The position numbers and the translations under genes were made by a program. The notes beneath the pieces were generated by a model that saw nothing but the letters and a program-made list of their open reading frames with translations, searched no databases and was not told the DNA's origin. Below, in pieces: positions 1 through 5,410 of a stretch of DNA of 8,505 nt (positions are counted from its first letter, which is position 1; every line of letters starts with the position of its first letter). This DNA is from JAEUUM01 sp038326165 (GTDB lineage: Bacteria; Bacteroidota; Bacteroidia; Chitinophagales; Saprospiraceae), in the NCBI GenBank assembly GCA_038326165.1, contig JBBQJT010000083.1:1-8505 (forward strand), given 5' to 3'.

Positions 1-115
1 GGATTTTCGTCTTGACCAAGCTATCAGCTGAAATAATAGTTCCTACAGCAATTCTTAGTTCCTCAAAAGTATCAACAGAAGCAGTTTTATCATTCATATC
101 ATTAAGCGTTGACAT
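1..115 (-). CDS. tRNA-binding (CsaA/YgjH-like OB-fold) protein, N-terminal fragment
   Basis: Only the 5' end is inside the window; the gene continues past base 1. The minus strand encodes a segment reading TFEELRIAVGTIISADSLVK. This matches the opening of the small stand-alone tRNA-binding domain family (CsaA/YgjH and the C-terminal EMAP-like domain of MetRS), which typically begins F-x-x-x-D/E-I-R-V-G-x-I. Family members are about 110 residues, form an OB fold and bind tRNA or act as chaperone-like proteins. The frame is open from 142 to the window edge. In-frame ATGs lie at 142, 115 and 97. I chose 115 because the conserved part starts about 16 residues later and this leaves a 65-base divergent gap to the sigma gene; 97 is equally plausible. 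The plus-strand reading of 12-200 is a shadow of this gene. The family call rests on about 20 residues, so it is moderate. Confidence 0.6.
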   Translation of the reverse strand, partial: MSTLNDMNDKTASVDTFEELRIAVGTIISADSLVKTKI

Positions 116-180
116 AAAAATATTAAAAGTTTTTGATCTCATTGTAACTTTAAGAAAAATCCAAACGTCAAACAATCGAA

Positions 181-669
181 ATGACAGTACAAGAATATAA
201 TCTAAGTGTAGAATTATATGCAGATGGGGTTTTTCGTTTTATGATGAAACTAACCAAACAGGACTCAGATTCTGATGACCTTCTACAAACTGCCTACGAA
301 AAGTTGTGGCGCAATTATTCTAATGTTGATTTTGAAAAAGTGAAATCTTGGTTATTTACAACTTCTTATCGGCTATTTATAGATGGCAAGCGGAAGTCAA
401 GAACAGACTACACTGACTCTCTTCAAGATACCCCTCAAATAGGTAATGAAGATAATTTTGACTTGAAGGAAGTTTTGAATAAAGCGCTAGAAATGATACC
501 CGCCATTCAAAAAAGCTGCATTTTGTTAAGAGATTATGAAGGGTATAGTTATGATGAAATAGGAGAAATTCTTGAACTGAATGAAGCACAAGTGAAAGTG
601 TATATTTTTAGAGCAAGAGTGAAAATGAAACAGATTTTAACTGAAAAATTTAATGTAACTGGTGTATGA
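181..669 (+). CDS. ECF-type RNA polymerase sigma factor (sigma-70 family)
   Basis: A 162-residue protein with the two-domain layout of extracytoplasmic-function sigma factors, which direct RNA polymerase to a small set of promoters. Region 2 spans about residues 8-73. It includes the acidic helix DDLLQTAYEKLW (32-43) that contacts core polymerase and the WLFTTSYRLFIDGKRK segment (57-72) typical of -10 recognition. Region 4 spans about 98-152, with IPAIQKSCILLRDYEGYSY leading into the helix-turn-helix (about 123-150), which ends RARVKMK. Regions 1 and 3 are absent and the length is normal for ECF factors. The start is the first ATG after an AT-rich leader with no obvious ribosome binding site. 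The stop overlaps the ATG of the next gene (ATGA at 666-669), so the two are translationally coupled. The neighbour is a single-pass protein with an anti-sigma-like N-terminus, so activity is probably controlled by sequestration. The regulon is unknown. Confidence 0.93.
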   Translation: MTVQEYNLSVELYADGVFRFMMKLTKQDSDSDDLLQTAYEKLWRNYSNVDFEKVKSWLFTTSYRLFIDGKRKSRTDYTDSLQDTPQIGNEDNFDLKEVLNKALEMIPAIQKSCILLRDYEGYSYDEIGEILELNEAQVKVYIFRARVKMKQILTEKFNVTGV

Positions 670-1544
670 AACATAATAATATCGAAGCCCTATTGATTGA
701 TTATTTGGAAGGAAAATTAAATCCTGAGCAAATGAAAGAAGCCGAATCAATATTAGCTGGTAACAAGGAATATGCTAATATGATTGGAGCTTGGTCTCAA
801 ATAAAAGTTGAGCCAGATTATTCAGTGATGTACAAGCACAAGTATGCATTGAAACGACAGAATGTTATTGTGATGCCAATTTGGAGTAAATGGGCTGTTG
901 CCGCTACTGTGGCATTGGCTTTAAGTTGTGCACTCTGGGTTTGGAATAGCAATGGAATTCAAAATCAAGAAAACGATCTGGCTTCAGTACAAAAGTTGGA
1001 TAAGACGGAAACTAGTGAATCAATTGAACATCAAAATATAAAGAATACTCCTTCAACTTCTTCGTCATCCATGTTGAATCAATTGTTGGGTTCCAATAAA
1101 TCGATAATTAAGCAAGAAAGCAGAGATATTGCAACTCAACAAGCCTCAATTGTTCAAACAAAACAATGGAAGCCTATTGATACCAATAGTTCAGAATCAA
1201 TTTCACTTAATGAAAACAAAGTGAAATCAGTTGTTCAGTCAGAAAGCCCTATGTCAAAATTATCAACAATTCAAGCAAAGGTAGATTATCAACCAACATC
1301 TGAACAATTGAATTTTACCATGAATCAGCCACAGGTAAAAAATAGAAGTAAAGCCCTAGCCACAATAGAAAACAGCTTGTTTACTGATGCCTATACAGGC
1401 CTCAGAGAAGAAGTTAAAGATAAACTGAAGGAACTACAGCCTTCACAGATAAAAAACAGTCTTAGAAATTCATCATTCTTCAGCGAATTTAGGGATGCAC
1501 TGGTGCCCACATCCTTAGAAGAGACACTAGCGATGAACAAGTAA
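666..1544 (+). CDS. Putative membrane-anchored anti-sigma factor
   Basis: A 292-residue protein that overlaps the sigma gene by four bases. Residues 1-65 are predicted cytoplasmic. They carry IEALLIDYLEGKLNPEQ followed by a helix, the pattern of the N-terminal domain of Bacteroidota anti-sigma factors. The His-x3-Cys-x2-Cys zinc motif of ZAS-type anti-sigmas is absent. One membrane helix lies at about 75-93 (KWAVAATVALALSCALWVW). The remaining ~200 residues would be periplasmic. They are rich in Ser, Gln, Asn and Thr, look mostly disordered to about residue 230, and end in a more helical, charged segment (TGLREEVKDKLKELQ). No enzyme domain is seen. Role inferred from position and topology: it holds the ECF sigma factor at the inner membrane until a periplasmic signal releases it. 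The sensing partner may be the outer-membrane protein encoded next. Family recognition is moderate because the N-terminal domain diverges strongly. Confidence 0.75.
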   Translation: MKHNNIEALLIDYLEGKLNPEQMKEAESILAGNKEYANMIGAWSQIKVEPDYSVMYKHKYALKRQNVIVMPIWSKWAVAATVALALSCALWVWNSNGIQNQENDLASVQKLDKTETSESIEHQNIKNTPSTSSSSMLNQLLGSNKSIIKQESRDIATQQASIVQTKQWKPIDTNSSESISLNENKVKSVVQSESPMSKLSTIQAKVDYQPTSEQLNFTMNQPQVKNRSKALATIENSLFTDAYTGLREEVKDKLKELQPSQIKNSLRNSSFFSEFRDALVPTSLEETLAMNK

Positions 1545-1580
1545 GTGAAATCATTTTTTGAACCAACTATTACAAATGTC

Positions 1581-2531
1581 ATGAAAAATTTAATGTTAAA
1601 CCTCATCATTTTAATGATGATGGTAGTAAATCTAAACGCTCAAACGAGCGATTCTCTAAGAATTCTTAACGAAAAAAGAGAACAGGAAGTCGAAATGCAA
1701 ATTAGGGAGGCTGATAGACTTGCTCAACAAGCTGATGTACTTGCCTTGAAAGCAGATTCAATCGCAATGATTGCCGATTCAATAGCCGCAAGTATGGATG
1801 AGCTTTCAGACCCTGCTTCGCCACCAGATGCCGATATGGAAGCTGACGGAGGTTCTTTTTCAGACAACTATTTCTCGATTAATAAAAAACCAAACACCAA
1901 AAACGTAAAAATCAGATGGTTGCTGGTTGATTTGGGTTTAAGTACTTACTTATCAAAAGATGGATTCAACTTGCCACAAACTGCCGAATACGAACCATTC
2001 GAACAAAATTTATGGAAATCGACCAATTGGAACCTACATTTGATGCGTATGCGCATAAACATATACAAACATGTTGTAAATCTTCAAACTGGTCTTGGAT
2101 TTGAATTCTACAGATACAATTGGACTAACAATTATGATCTACCTGAAGGACAAGCCAATTTGGTTCCAGTAAAATCAGGGACCGATTATGACAAAAACAG
2201 AATGCACAGCAGTTGGGTTACAGTACCGCTTATGGTTAATTTTGAAACAAACCCTAATAAAACTAACCGTTCGTTCCATTTTAGTGTAGGAGGATATGCG
2301 GCAGCCAGATTAGGTACCAATATCCGTCAGGAAGGACCGGATATCAAAGACCGAAAATTGAGAGATGATTTCAATCAGAATAACTTTAGATATGGTTTGA
2401 CTTCAGTTATAGGCTATGGTCCGATATCAGTTTTTGCAAACTATAGTTTGGTTCCACTCTTCAAAACTGAGAATACCGCCGTACCAGAACTTTATCCATT
2501 CAACTTTGGTATTTGTTTGATACCATTTTAG
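1581..2531 (+). CDS. Secreted outer-membrane beta-barrel (porin-family-like) protein with heptad-repeat N-terminus
   Basis: From ATG 1581 the product is 316 residues. It begins with a signal peptide (MKNLMLNLIILMMMVVNLNA-Q, cleavage near residues 19-21). A GTG at 1545, flush with the previous stop, is in frame but would add 12 residues before the signal peptide, so I rejected it. Mature residues about 22-71 form a charged then Ala/Asp-rich helix with four ADxxAxx heptads. An acidic Pro/Asp linker (about 74-92) follows. From about 108 on, alternating hydrophobic and aromatic strands suggest a beta-barrel (KIRWLLVDLGLSTYL, VVNLQTGLGFEFYRY, FHFSVGGYAAARLG, PISVFANYSLVPLF). The protein ends in a strand with terminal Phe (FNFGICLIPF), the usual BAM-recognised C-terminus. 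It is the third gene of the sigma/anti-sigma operon, 36 bases after the anti-sigma stop. It may report envelope state to the anti-sigma factor or be a product of the response. The exact family is not identified. Confidence 0.85.
   Translation: MKNLMLNLIILMMMVVNLNAQTSDSLRILNEKREQEVEMQIREADRLAQQADVLALKADSIAMIADSIAASMDELSDPASPPDADMEADGGSFSDNYFSINKKPNTKNVKIRWLLVDLGLSTYLSKDGFNLPQTAEYEPFEQNLWKSTNWNLHLMRMRINIYKHVVNLQTGLGFEFYRYNWTNNYDLPEGQANLVPVKSGTDYDKNRMHSSWVTVPLMVNFETNPNKTNRSFHFSVGGYAAARLGTNIRQEGPDIKDRKLRDDFNQNNFRYGLTSVIGYGPISVFANYSLVPLFKTENTAVPELYPFNFGICLIPF
1710..1793 (+). repeat. Four tandem 7-residue (21-base) ADxxAxx heptads
   Basis: Inside the outer-membrane protein gene, codons 44-71 read ADRLAQQ, ADVLALK, ADSIAMI, ADSIAAS. 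The Ala-Asp pair and the fifth-position Ala recur exactly every seven residues. The last two copies also resemble each other in DNA (GATTCAAT recurs 21 bases apart). Together with the preceding charged helix this predicts a continuous helix or short coiled coil just after the signal peptide, before the acidic linker and the barrel. Confidence 0.85.
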
Positions 2532-2548
2532 TTTGCAAATAGATTAAT

Positions 2549-2581
2549 AAAAAAGGAGAATCCGTTGGATTCTCCTTTTTT
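2549..2581. terminator. Strong bidirectional intrinsic terminator
   Basis: A perfect 15-bp inverted repeat: AAAAAAGGAGAATCC, a 3-base GTT loop, then GGATTCTCCTTTTTT. The GC-containing stem core is flanked by an A-run on the left and a T-run on the right. It therefore reads as a hairpin plus U-tract on both strands. It lies between the convergent stops at 2531 (plus) and 2606 (minus) and fills most of that 74-base gap. It should end both the sigma operon and the minus-strand operon. Confidence 0.92.
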
Positions 2582-2605
2582 ATTTCTAGGCAAATCTAAT
2601 GAAAA

Positions 2606-3214
2606 CTAATAAAGATATTCCAAAGACATCAGCTCGTTTGTCTTGGGATTTATTTTCATAACTATTGTCTTTGGCACTTTTGAAGCAGTATTCAACTCTG
2701 TATTCCTATCGAAACTGACGATAATATAAGGAATAATATTTCCTGTTGTTTTTTCACCTACTACCGAAGTAGTTGAGTATTTCTTTGAGAGTGCACCTAT
2801 TAATCTTATCAACTCTTTTTCAGCTAATGTTTGACATTCATTAATATTTGCCAGATCAATATTGGCTTTGTGGTCAGCAAATACTTTTAAAGCATATTTA
2901 AGCCTGCCGTCTTGATAAACATGAGCAAAATAAAAAGCATTCCCTTGTTTCTGAATATTTACAATGTGGTATTGATCGACCTGTTTGAAGTTTTCTATTG
3001 AAGTGCTGTATGAAAAAGAAGACAAATCATTGACCTGAAATATATTAGATATCATTGTTTGGGCCACTGATTGAGCCTGCAAGTTACTCAATGCAACGGG
3101 ATTGTCACCTTTGGTAGCTTGAACTTTATCGGAGTTAGTTGTGAATTGCCCAAAGCAGCTTGAAACGCACAAGCAGAAAATAAAACTGTTGATTAGCTTT
3201 CGATTTGAGTTCAA
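2606..3214 (-). CDS. Hypothetical exported protein or lipoprotein, probable TTG start
   Basis: Not recognised as a known family. The best start is TTG at 3214, seven bases after the upstream gene's stop. It gives a 202-residue product with a compact signal peptide (MNSNRKLINSFIFCLCVSSC, then FGQ). The longer in-frame ATGs at 3265 and 3331 would place 17-39 unrelated residues before the signal peptide and overlap the neighbour's coding region out of frame. Two cleavage modes are possible: signal peptidase I after FGQ (residue 23), or signal peptidase II at the lipobox-like VSSC (Cys20). The mature part is about 180 residues of mixed alpha/beta character. It includes QYHIVNIQKQGNAFYFAHVY followed by RLKYALKVF, then IIPYIIVSFDRN, and ends NELMSLEYLY. 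No catalytic motif is visible. It is co-directional with the receiver-like gene and terminated by the hairpin at 2549-2581. The coding call is firm; the start is moderate. Confidence 0.78.
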   Translation of the reverse strand: MNSNRKLINSFIFCLCVSSCFGQFTTNSDKVQATKGDNPVALSNLQAQSVAQTMISNIFQVNDLSSFSYSTSIENFKQVDQYHIVNIQKQGNAFYFAHVYQDGRLKYALKVFADHKANIDLANINECQTLAEKELIRLIGALSKKYSTTSVVGEKTTGNIIPYIIVSFDRNTELNTASKVPKTIVMKINPKTNELMSLEYLY

Positions 3215-3221
3215 TTTTATA

Positions 3222-3605
3222 CTAACTGAATCCGAATTTTTTGTTGATAAACTTAAGAATTTCATTTGGTTCAAGAGGTTGCATAAAGTACTGGAGTTGT
3301 TTGTGTTTGACTTTAGGTCTAGCCAAATCATGTGTGTCCCGAACTTTAATTATGAAAAGATCCTTGTATTTTTTAGTTTTGAGTAAAGATAAGATCTTTT
3401 GGAACAACTCTATGTTGCCTGATTCATGAACTATCACCACATTTGGATTGAAAGTACTCAATTCCGATAATGGCTTTGATTCAGACACTTTGAAATTGAA
3501 ATGCTGTGCCGCTAATAAAAGATCGAATCCATCAATCGTTTCTCCGTAGATACCATTTATCATTAAGATTTTCAAATTAGTTTTTTTGTGCATAAAGGGT
3601 CGCAT
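3222..3605 (-). CDS. Small receiver-like (degenerate REC fold) protein
   Basis: A 127-residue protein whose strand/helix order resembles a response-regulator receiver domain standing alone. It has a first strand NLKILMING (10-18), a helix FDLLLAAQHF, a third strand NPNVVIVHE (53-61), a helix LFQKILSLLK, a fourth strand DLFIIKV, and a C-terminal YFMQPLEPNEILKFINKKF (107-125) like the usual strand 5, Lys-Pro and helix 5. The phosphorylation residues are missing. The N-terminal acidic pair is Asn17-Gly18. The position of the phospho-acceptor Asp is His60 (followed by Glu61). The conserved Lys before Pro is Gln109. If the fold call is right, it would be a pseudo-receiver working by binding, not phosphotransfer. 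There is no output domain. An alternative start is Met5 (3593). It is the first gene of a two-gene minus-strand unit with the exported protein seven bases downstream. The fold assignment is inferred from pattern only. Confidence 0.7.
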   Translation of the reverse strand: MRPFMHKKTNLKILMINGIYGETIDGFDLLLAAQHFNFKVSESKPLSELSTFNPNVVIVHESGNIELFQKILSLLKTKKYKDLFIIKVRDTHDLARPKVKHKQLQYFMQPLEPNEILKFINKKFGFS

Positions 3606-3623
3606 ATATTTAGATTTCTAAAC

Positions 3624-3639
3624 TAGATTTGTGACAAAT
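3624..3639. promoter_or_regulatory. Operator-like palindrome with overlapping -7-like box in a divergent gap
   Basis: Bases 3627-3639 are a perfect dyad, ATTTGT-G-ACAAAT (6-bp arms, one central base). TAGATTTG at 3624-3631 overlaps it and matches the Bacteroidota -7 consensus TAnnTTTG on the plus strand. No TTTG sits at the expected -33 distance. The site lies between the divergent starts at 3605 (minus) and 3672 (plus), where an operator could control one or both units. A dyad of this size can occur by chance in AT-rich DNA, so this is only a candidate. Confidence 0.3.
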
Positions 3640-3671
3640 AGTTCAAAACAAAATAATTAAAATTAAAAATA

Positions 3672-4139
3672 ATGGACAAACTTGGGTGGTTAAAACTTGA
3701 ATTTTTACCTATTGTGAGGAATATTCAAACTGTTCCTATTGGAAAATGGGGGAAATTAAGTTTTCATGAAATGATTGAACATTTTTCAGATTCAGTGAAA
3801 ATTGCTAATGGAACACTTTCTTACGGATTACTTTCGCCTTTGGACAAAGTTGATAGTTTTAAAGCCTTTGCAGTCAGTGATCGTCCATTTAAAGAAAATA
3901 CGCCCAATAAATTAATGGGAGAGGAGCCTTTGCCGTTAAGACATTCAACCACAGCAGAATCCATAAACGAACTTGAAAAAGATTTTACTGATTTTTTTGA
4001 AATTTATGAAAACAAAGCAGATTTAAAGATTACGAACCCATTTTTTGGTGAAATGAGCTATGAAGATAATATCAATTTGCTCTACAAGCATGCTCGTCAT
4101 CATTTACAACAATTTGACTTGATTGAACAAAACGAATAG
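3672..4139 (+). CDS. DinB-superfamily DUF1569 protein
   Basis: A 155-residue protein that fits the DUF1569 branch of the DinB/YfiT-like four-helix-bundle superfamily. These often bind a metal through three histidines, and some members act as thiol-dependent transferases; the role of DUF1569 itself is not established. Visible marks are KWGKLSFHEMIEHFSDSVK (25-43), with His37 in the usual first-ligand helix, and the C-terminal NPFFGEMSYEDN followed by YKHARHHLQQF (138-148). The latter closely follows the family pattern and supplies His140, His143 and His144 as candidate second and third ligands. The length is normal for the family. There is no signal peptide, so it is predicted cytoplasmic. The ATG at 3672 follows an A-rich leader without a Shine-Dalgarno. 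The SDR gene follows 18 bases later on the same strand and is probably co-transcribed. Confidence 0.85.
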   Translation: MDKLGWLKLEFLPIVRNIQTVPIGKWGKLSFHEMIEHFSDSVKIANGTLSYGLLSPLDKVDSFKAFAVSDRPFKENTPNKLMGEEPLPLRHSTTAESINELEKDFTDFFEIYENKADLKITNPFFGEMSYEDNINLLYKHARHHLQQFDLIEQNE

Positions 4140-4157
4140 TTTGATGGTTTGGATGTA

Positions 4158-4838
4158 ATGAAAAACATGCTCTTAATAGGCTCAAGTAAGGGAATTGGTT
4201 ATGAAATACACAACCAAGCAATTGATCAAGGTTATAATGTTTATTCAATTTCTAGAACTGATACCTCCACAAAGAATCATTTGTGCTTAGACATATTGAG
4301 CGAATCAATACCAACAGAATTTTTGCCAGAAAAACTCGATGCTTTGATTTATTGCCCTGGAAGTATAAACTTAAAACCATTTAAATCTTTAAAAGAAGCA
4401 GATTTTCTTTCTGATTTTCAGATAAATGTGCTGTCAGCAGTTAAAATTATTCAGCAAGCGTTAACACCTTTAAAAGCTTCAGGGAATGCAACAATATTAC
4501 TATTTTCTACTGTAGCGGTTTCTCAAGGAATGGCATTTCACTCAAGTATATCAGCCTCAAAAGGCGCTATAGAAGGACTTACAAGATCCTTAGCAGCAGA
4601 ATTTGCTCCCAACATCCGCGTCAATGCTATTGCCCCATCGTTAACTGATACTACATTAGCTTCTAAGCTGTTAGACACACCTGAAAAACGTGAATCAGCA
4701 GCTGGGAGGCATGCTTTAAAAAGAGTAGGGGAGGCCCAAAAAATAGCTGCAGCAGCCCTAAACATAATAGGACCTAATTTTGACTGGATGACAGGACAAA
4801 TAATCCATATTGATGGAGGAATGTCAATTGTCCGTTAA
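4158..4838 (+). CDS. SDR-family oxidoreductase (Rossmann fold), lacking the catalytic Tyr
   Basis: From ATG 4158 the product is 226 residues. A TTG at 4149 would add only three. It is a short-chain dehydrogenase/reductase: the cofactor loop GSSKGIG (8-14), YCPG (65-68) at the NNAG position, Asn90 in helix 4, Ser117 after the ILLF strand, RVNAIAPSLTDT (154-165) and the C-terminal TGQIIHIDGG (212-221). Where the active site normally reads Tyr-x3-Lys, this protein has Ile131-Ser-Ala-Ser-Lys135, so Lys is kept and Tyr is replaced by Ile. I recall related proteins with FHAS-x-AxAKGAVEGL at this place, so this may be a subfamily trait and not a local mutation. The remaining coding sequence looks intact. 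It may have altered chemistry or bind nucleotide without reduction. The substrate is unknown. It is probably in an operon with the DUF1569 gene and ends six bases before a convergent stop. Confidence 0.9.
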   Translation: MKNMLLIGSSKGIGYEIHNQAIDQGYNVYSISRTDTSTKNHLCLDILSESIPTEFLPEKLDALIYCPGSINLKPFKSLKEADFLSDFQINVLSAVKIIQQALTPLKASGNATILLFSTVAVSQGMAFHSSISASKGAIEGLTRSLAAEFAPNIRVNAIAPSLTDTTLASKLLDTPEKRESAAGRHALKRVGEAQKIAAAALNIIGPNFDWMTGQIIHIDGGMSIVR

Positions 4839-4844
4839 TAGTTA

Positions 4845-5378
4845 TTAGTCTAGTTTATACCAAAGTAGTCTGTATTCTGGGTGATCAGCTGCCAAAGATT
4901 GCCACTCCTTCATTACAGCAATACCGTTTTTGCCCGTTGACTTCTTCCAGTAAACAATAATAAAATATTTTTCAACATCACTTAATATTGCCATGTCCAA
5001 TGGAGTTCCATCAATCATTGTCGCATTTGCCATGCGTATGAGCATGGATGATCCTTCTGATTCTTTTGAGGCACTGATTGCAATTACCGATTTGTCAGGT
5101 TCAAAAAAACCTTTTGATGGTTTTCCCGATTTAAGTTGTGGATACTTGATTTTTACACCCTGGGCATCATAAACCTCTGCAATTGGATAAGACTTAAATT
5201 GCTTTGATAAAAGCTTCTTAGATGCCGCATCACAAGTAATTGAATATCCTCCTGTTATGTCATTGGAGTTCAAATACTTAACATCAGGATGTATGGTAGT
5301 TCCTGTGTTTGGAGTTTGTGAATTCAAAATATTTACAAATCCAAACATCATAATAATGCTATAATAAAATGTTTTCAT
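4845..5378 (-). CDS. Hypothetical secreted protein, possible redoxin-like C-terminus without cysteines
   Basis: A 177-residue protein with a signal peptide (MKTFYYSIIMMFGFVNILNS-Q, cleavage near residue 20-21). I do not recognise a family with confidence. The central part is soluble and mixed (GVKIKYPQLKSGKPSKGFF; SVIAISASKESEGSS). The C-terminal ~40 residues, starting KYFIIVYWKKSTGKNG, resemble the strand, active-site loop and first helix of a thioredoxin/TlpA-type fold (hydrophobic strand, Y-W, loop, helix, next strand LLWYKLD). TGKN (148-151) stands where CGPC would be, and the chain ends at the following strand. The only cysteine is Cys49. It lies 32 bases downstream of the SPFH gene on the same strand, so co-expression is likely. 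The thioredoxin resemblance is a visual inference; the coding call is firm. Confidence 0.8.
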   Translation of the reverse strand: MKTFYYSIIMMFGFVNILNSQTPNTGTTIHPDVKYLNSNDITGGYSITCDAASKKLLSKQFKSYPIAEVYDAQGVKIKYPQLKSGKPSKGFFEPDKSVIAISASKESEGSSMLIRMANATMIDGTPLDMAILSDVEKYFIIVYWKKSTGKNGIAVMKEWQSLAADHPEYRLLWYKLD

Positions 5379-5391
5379 ATTAGGTTTGTTT

Positions 5392-5399
5392 CAAATTTA
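5392..5399 (-). promoter_or_regulatory. Possible -7 box upstream of the secreted-protein gene
   Basis: On the minus strand this reads TAAATTTG, an exact match to TAnnTTTG, ending 13 bases before the ATG at 5378. No TTTG is found at the -33 distance; that region would lie over the end of the SPFH gene. It is a weak candidate for a secondary promoter inside the SPFH/secreted-protein unit. Confidence 0.22.
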
Positions 5400-5410
5400 G
5401 TGCCATTGAT

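Noticed and set aside
12..200. Plus-strand open frame of 62 codons before the sigma gene
   Set aside because: It is antisense to a recognisable tRNA-binding domain start, overlaps the sigma start out of frame, and has no recognisable protein character.
1545..1580. GTG start flush with the anti-sigma stop for the outer-membrane protein
   Set aside because: It would place 12 non-signal residues before a complete signal peptide; ATG 1581 gives the standard N-terminus.
1603..1620. Hairpin TCATCATT-TT-AATGATGA early in the outer-membrane protein gene
   Set aside because: It falls in the hydrophobic core codons of the signal peptide (Ile and Met codons), which explains the complementarity. The AT-rich stem with a 2-base loop is unlikely to be a regulator.
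3141..3429. Plus-strand open frames across the receiver-like/exported-protein junction
   Set aside because: Both are antisense to two minus-strand genes with clear protein features and have no signal or domain of their own.
4538..4765. Minus-strand open frame inside the SDR gene
   Set aside because: It is an antisense shadow of the conserved SDR active-site and RVNAIAP region.
3672..4838. Possible toxin-antitoxin or defence pair
   Set aside because: The two products are DUF1569/DinB-fold and SDR proteins of normal length. No nuclease, toxin or mobile-element signal is present nearby.
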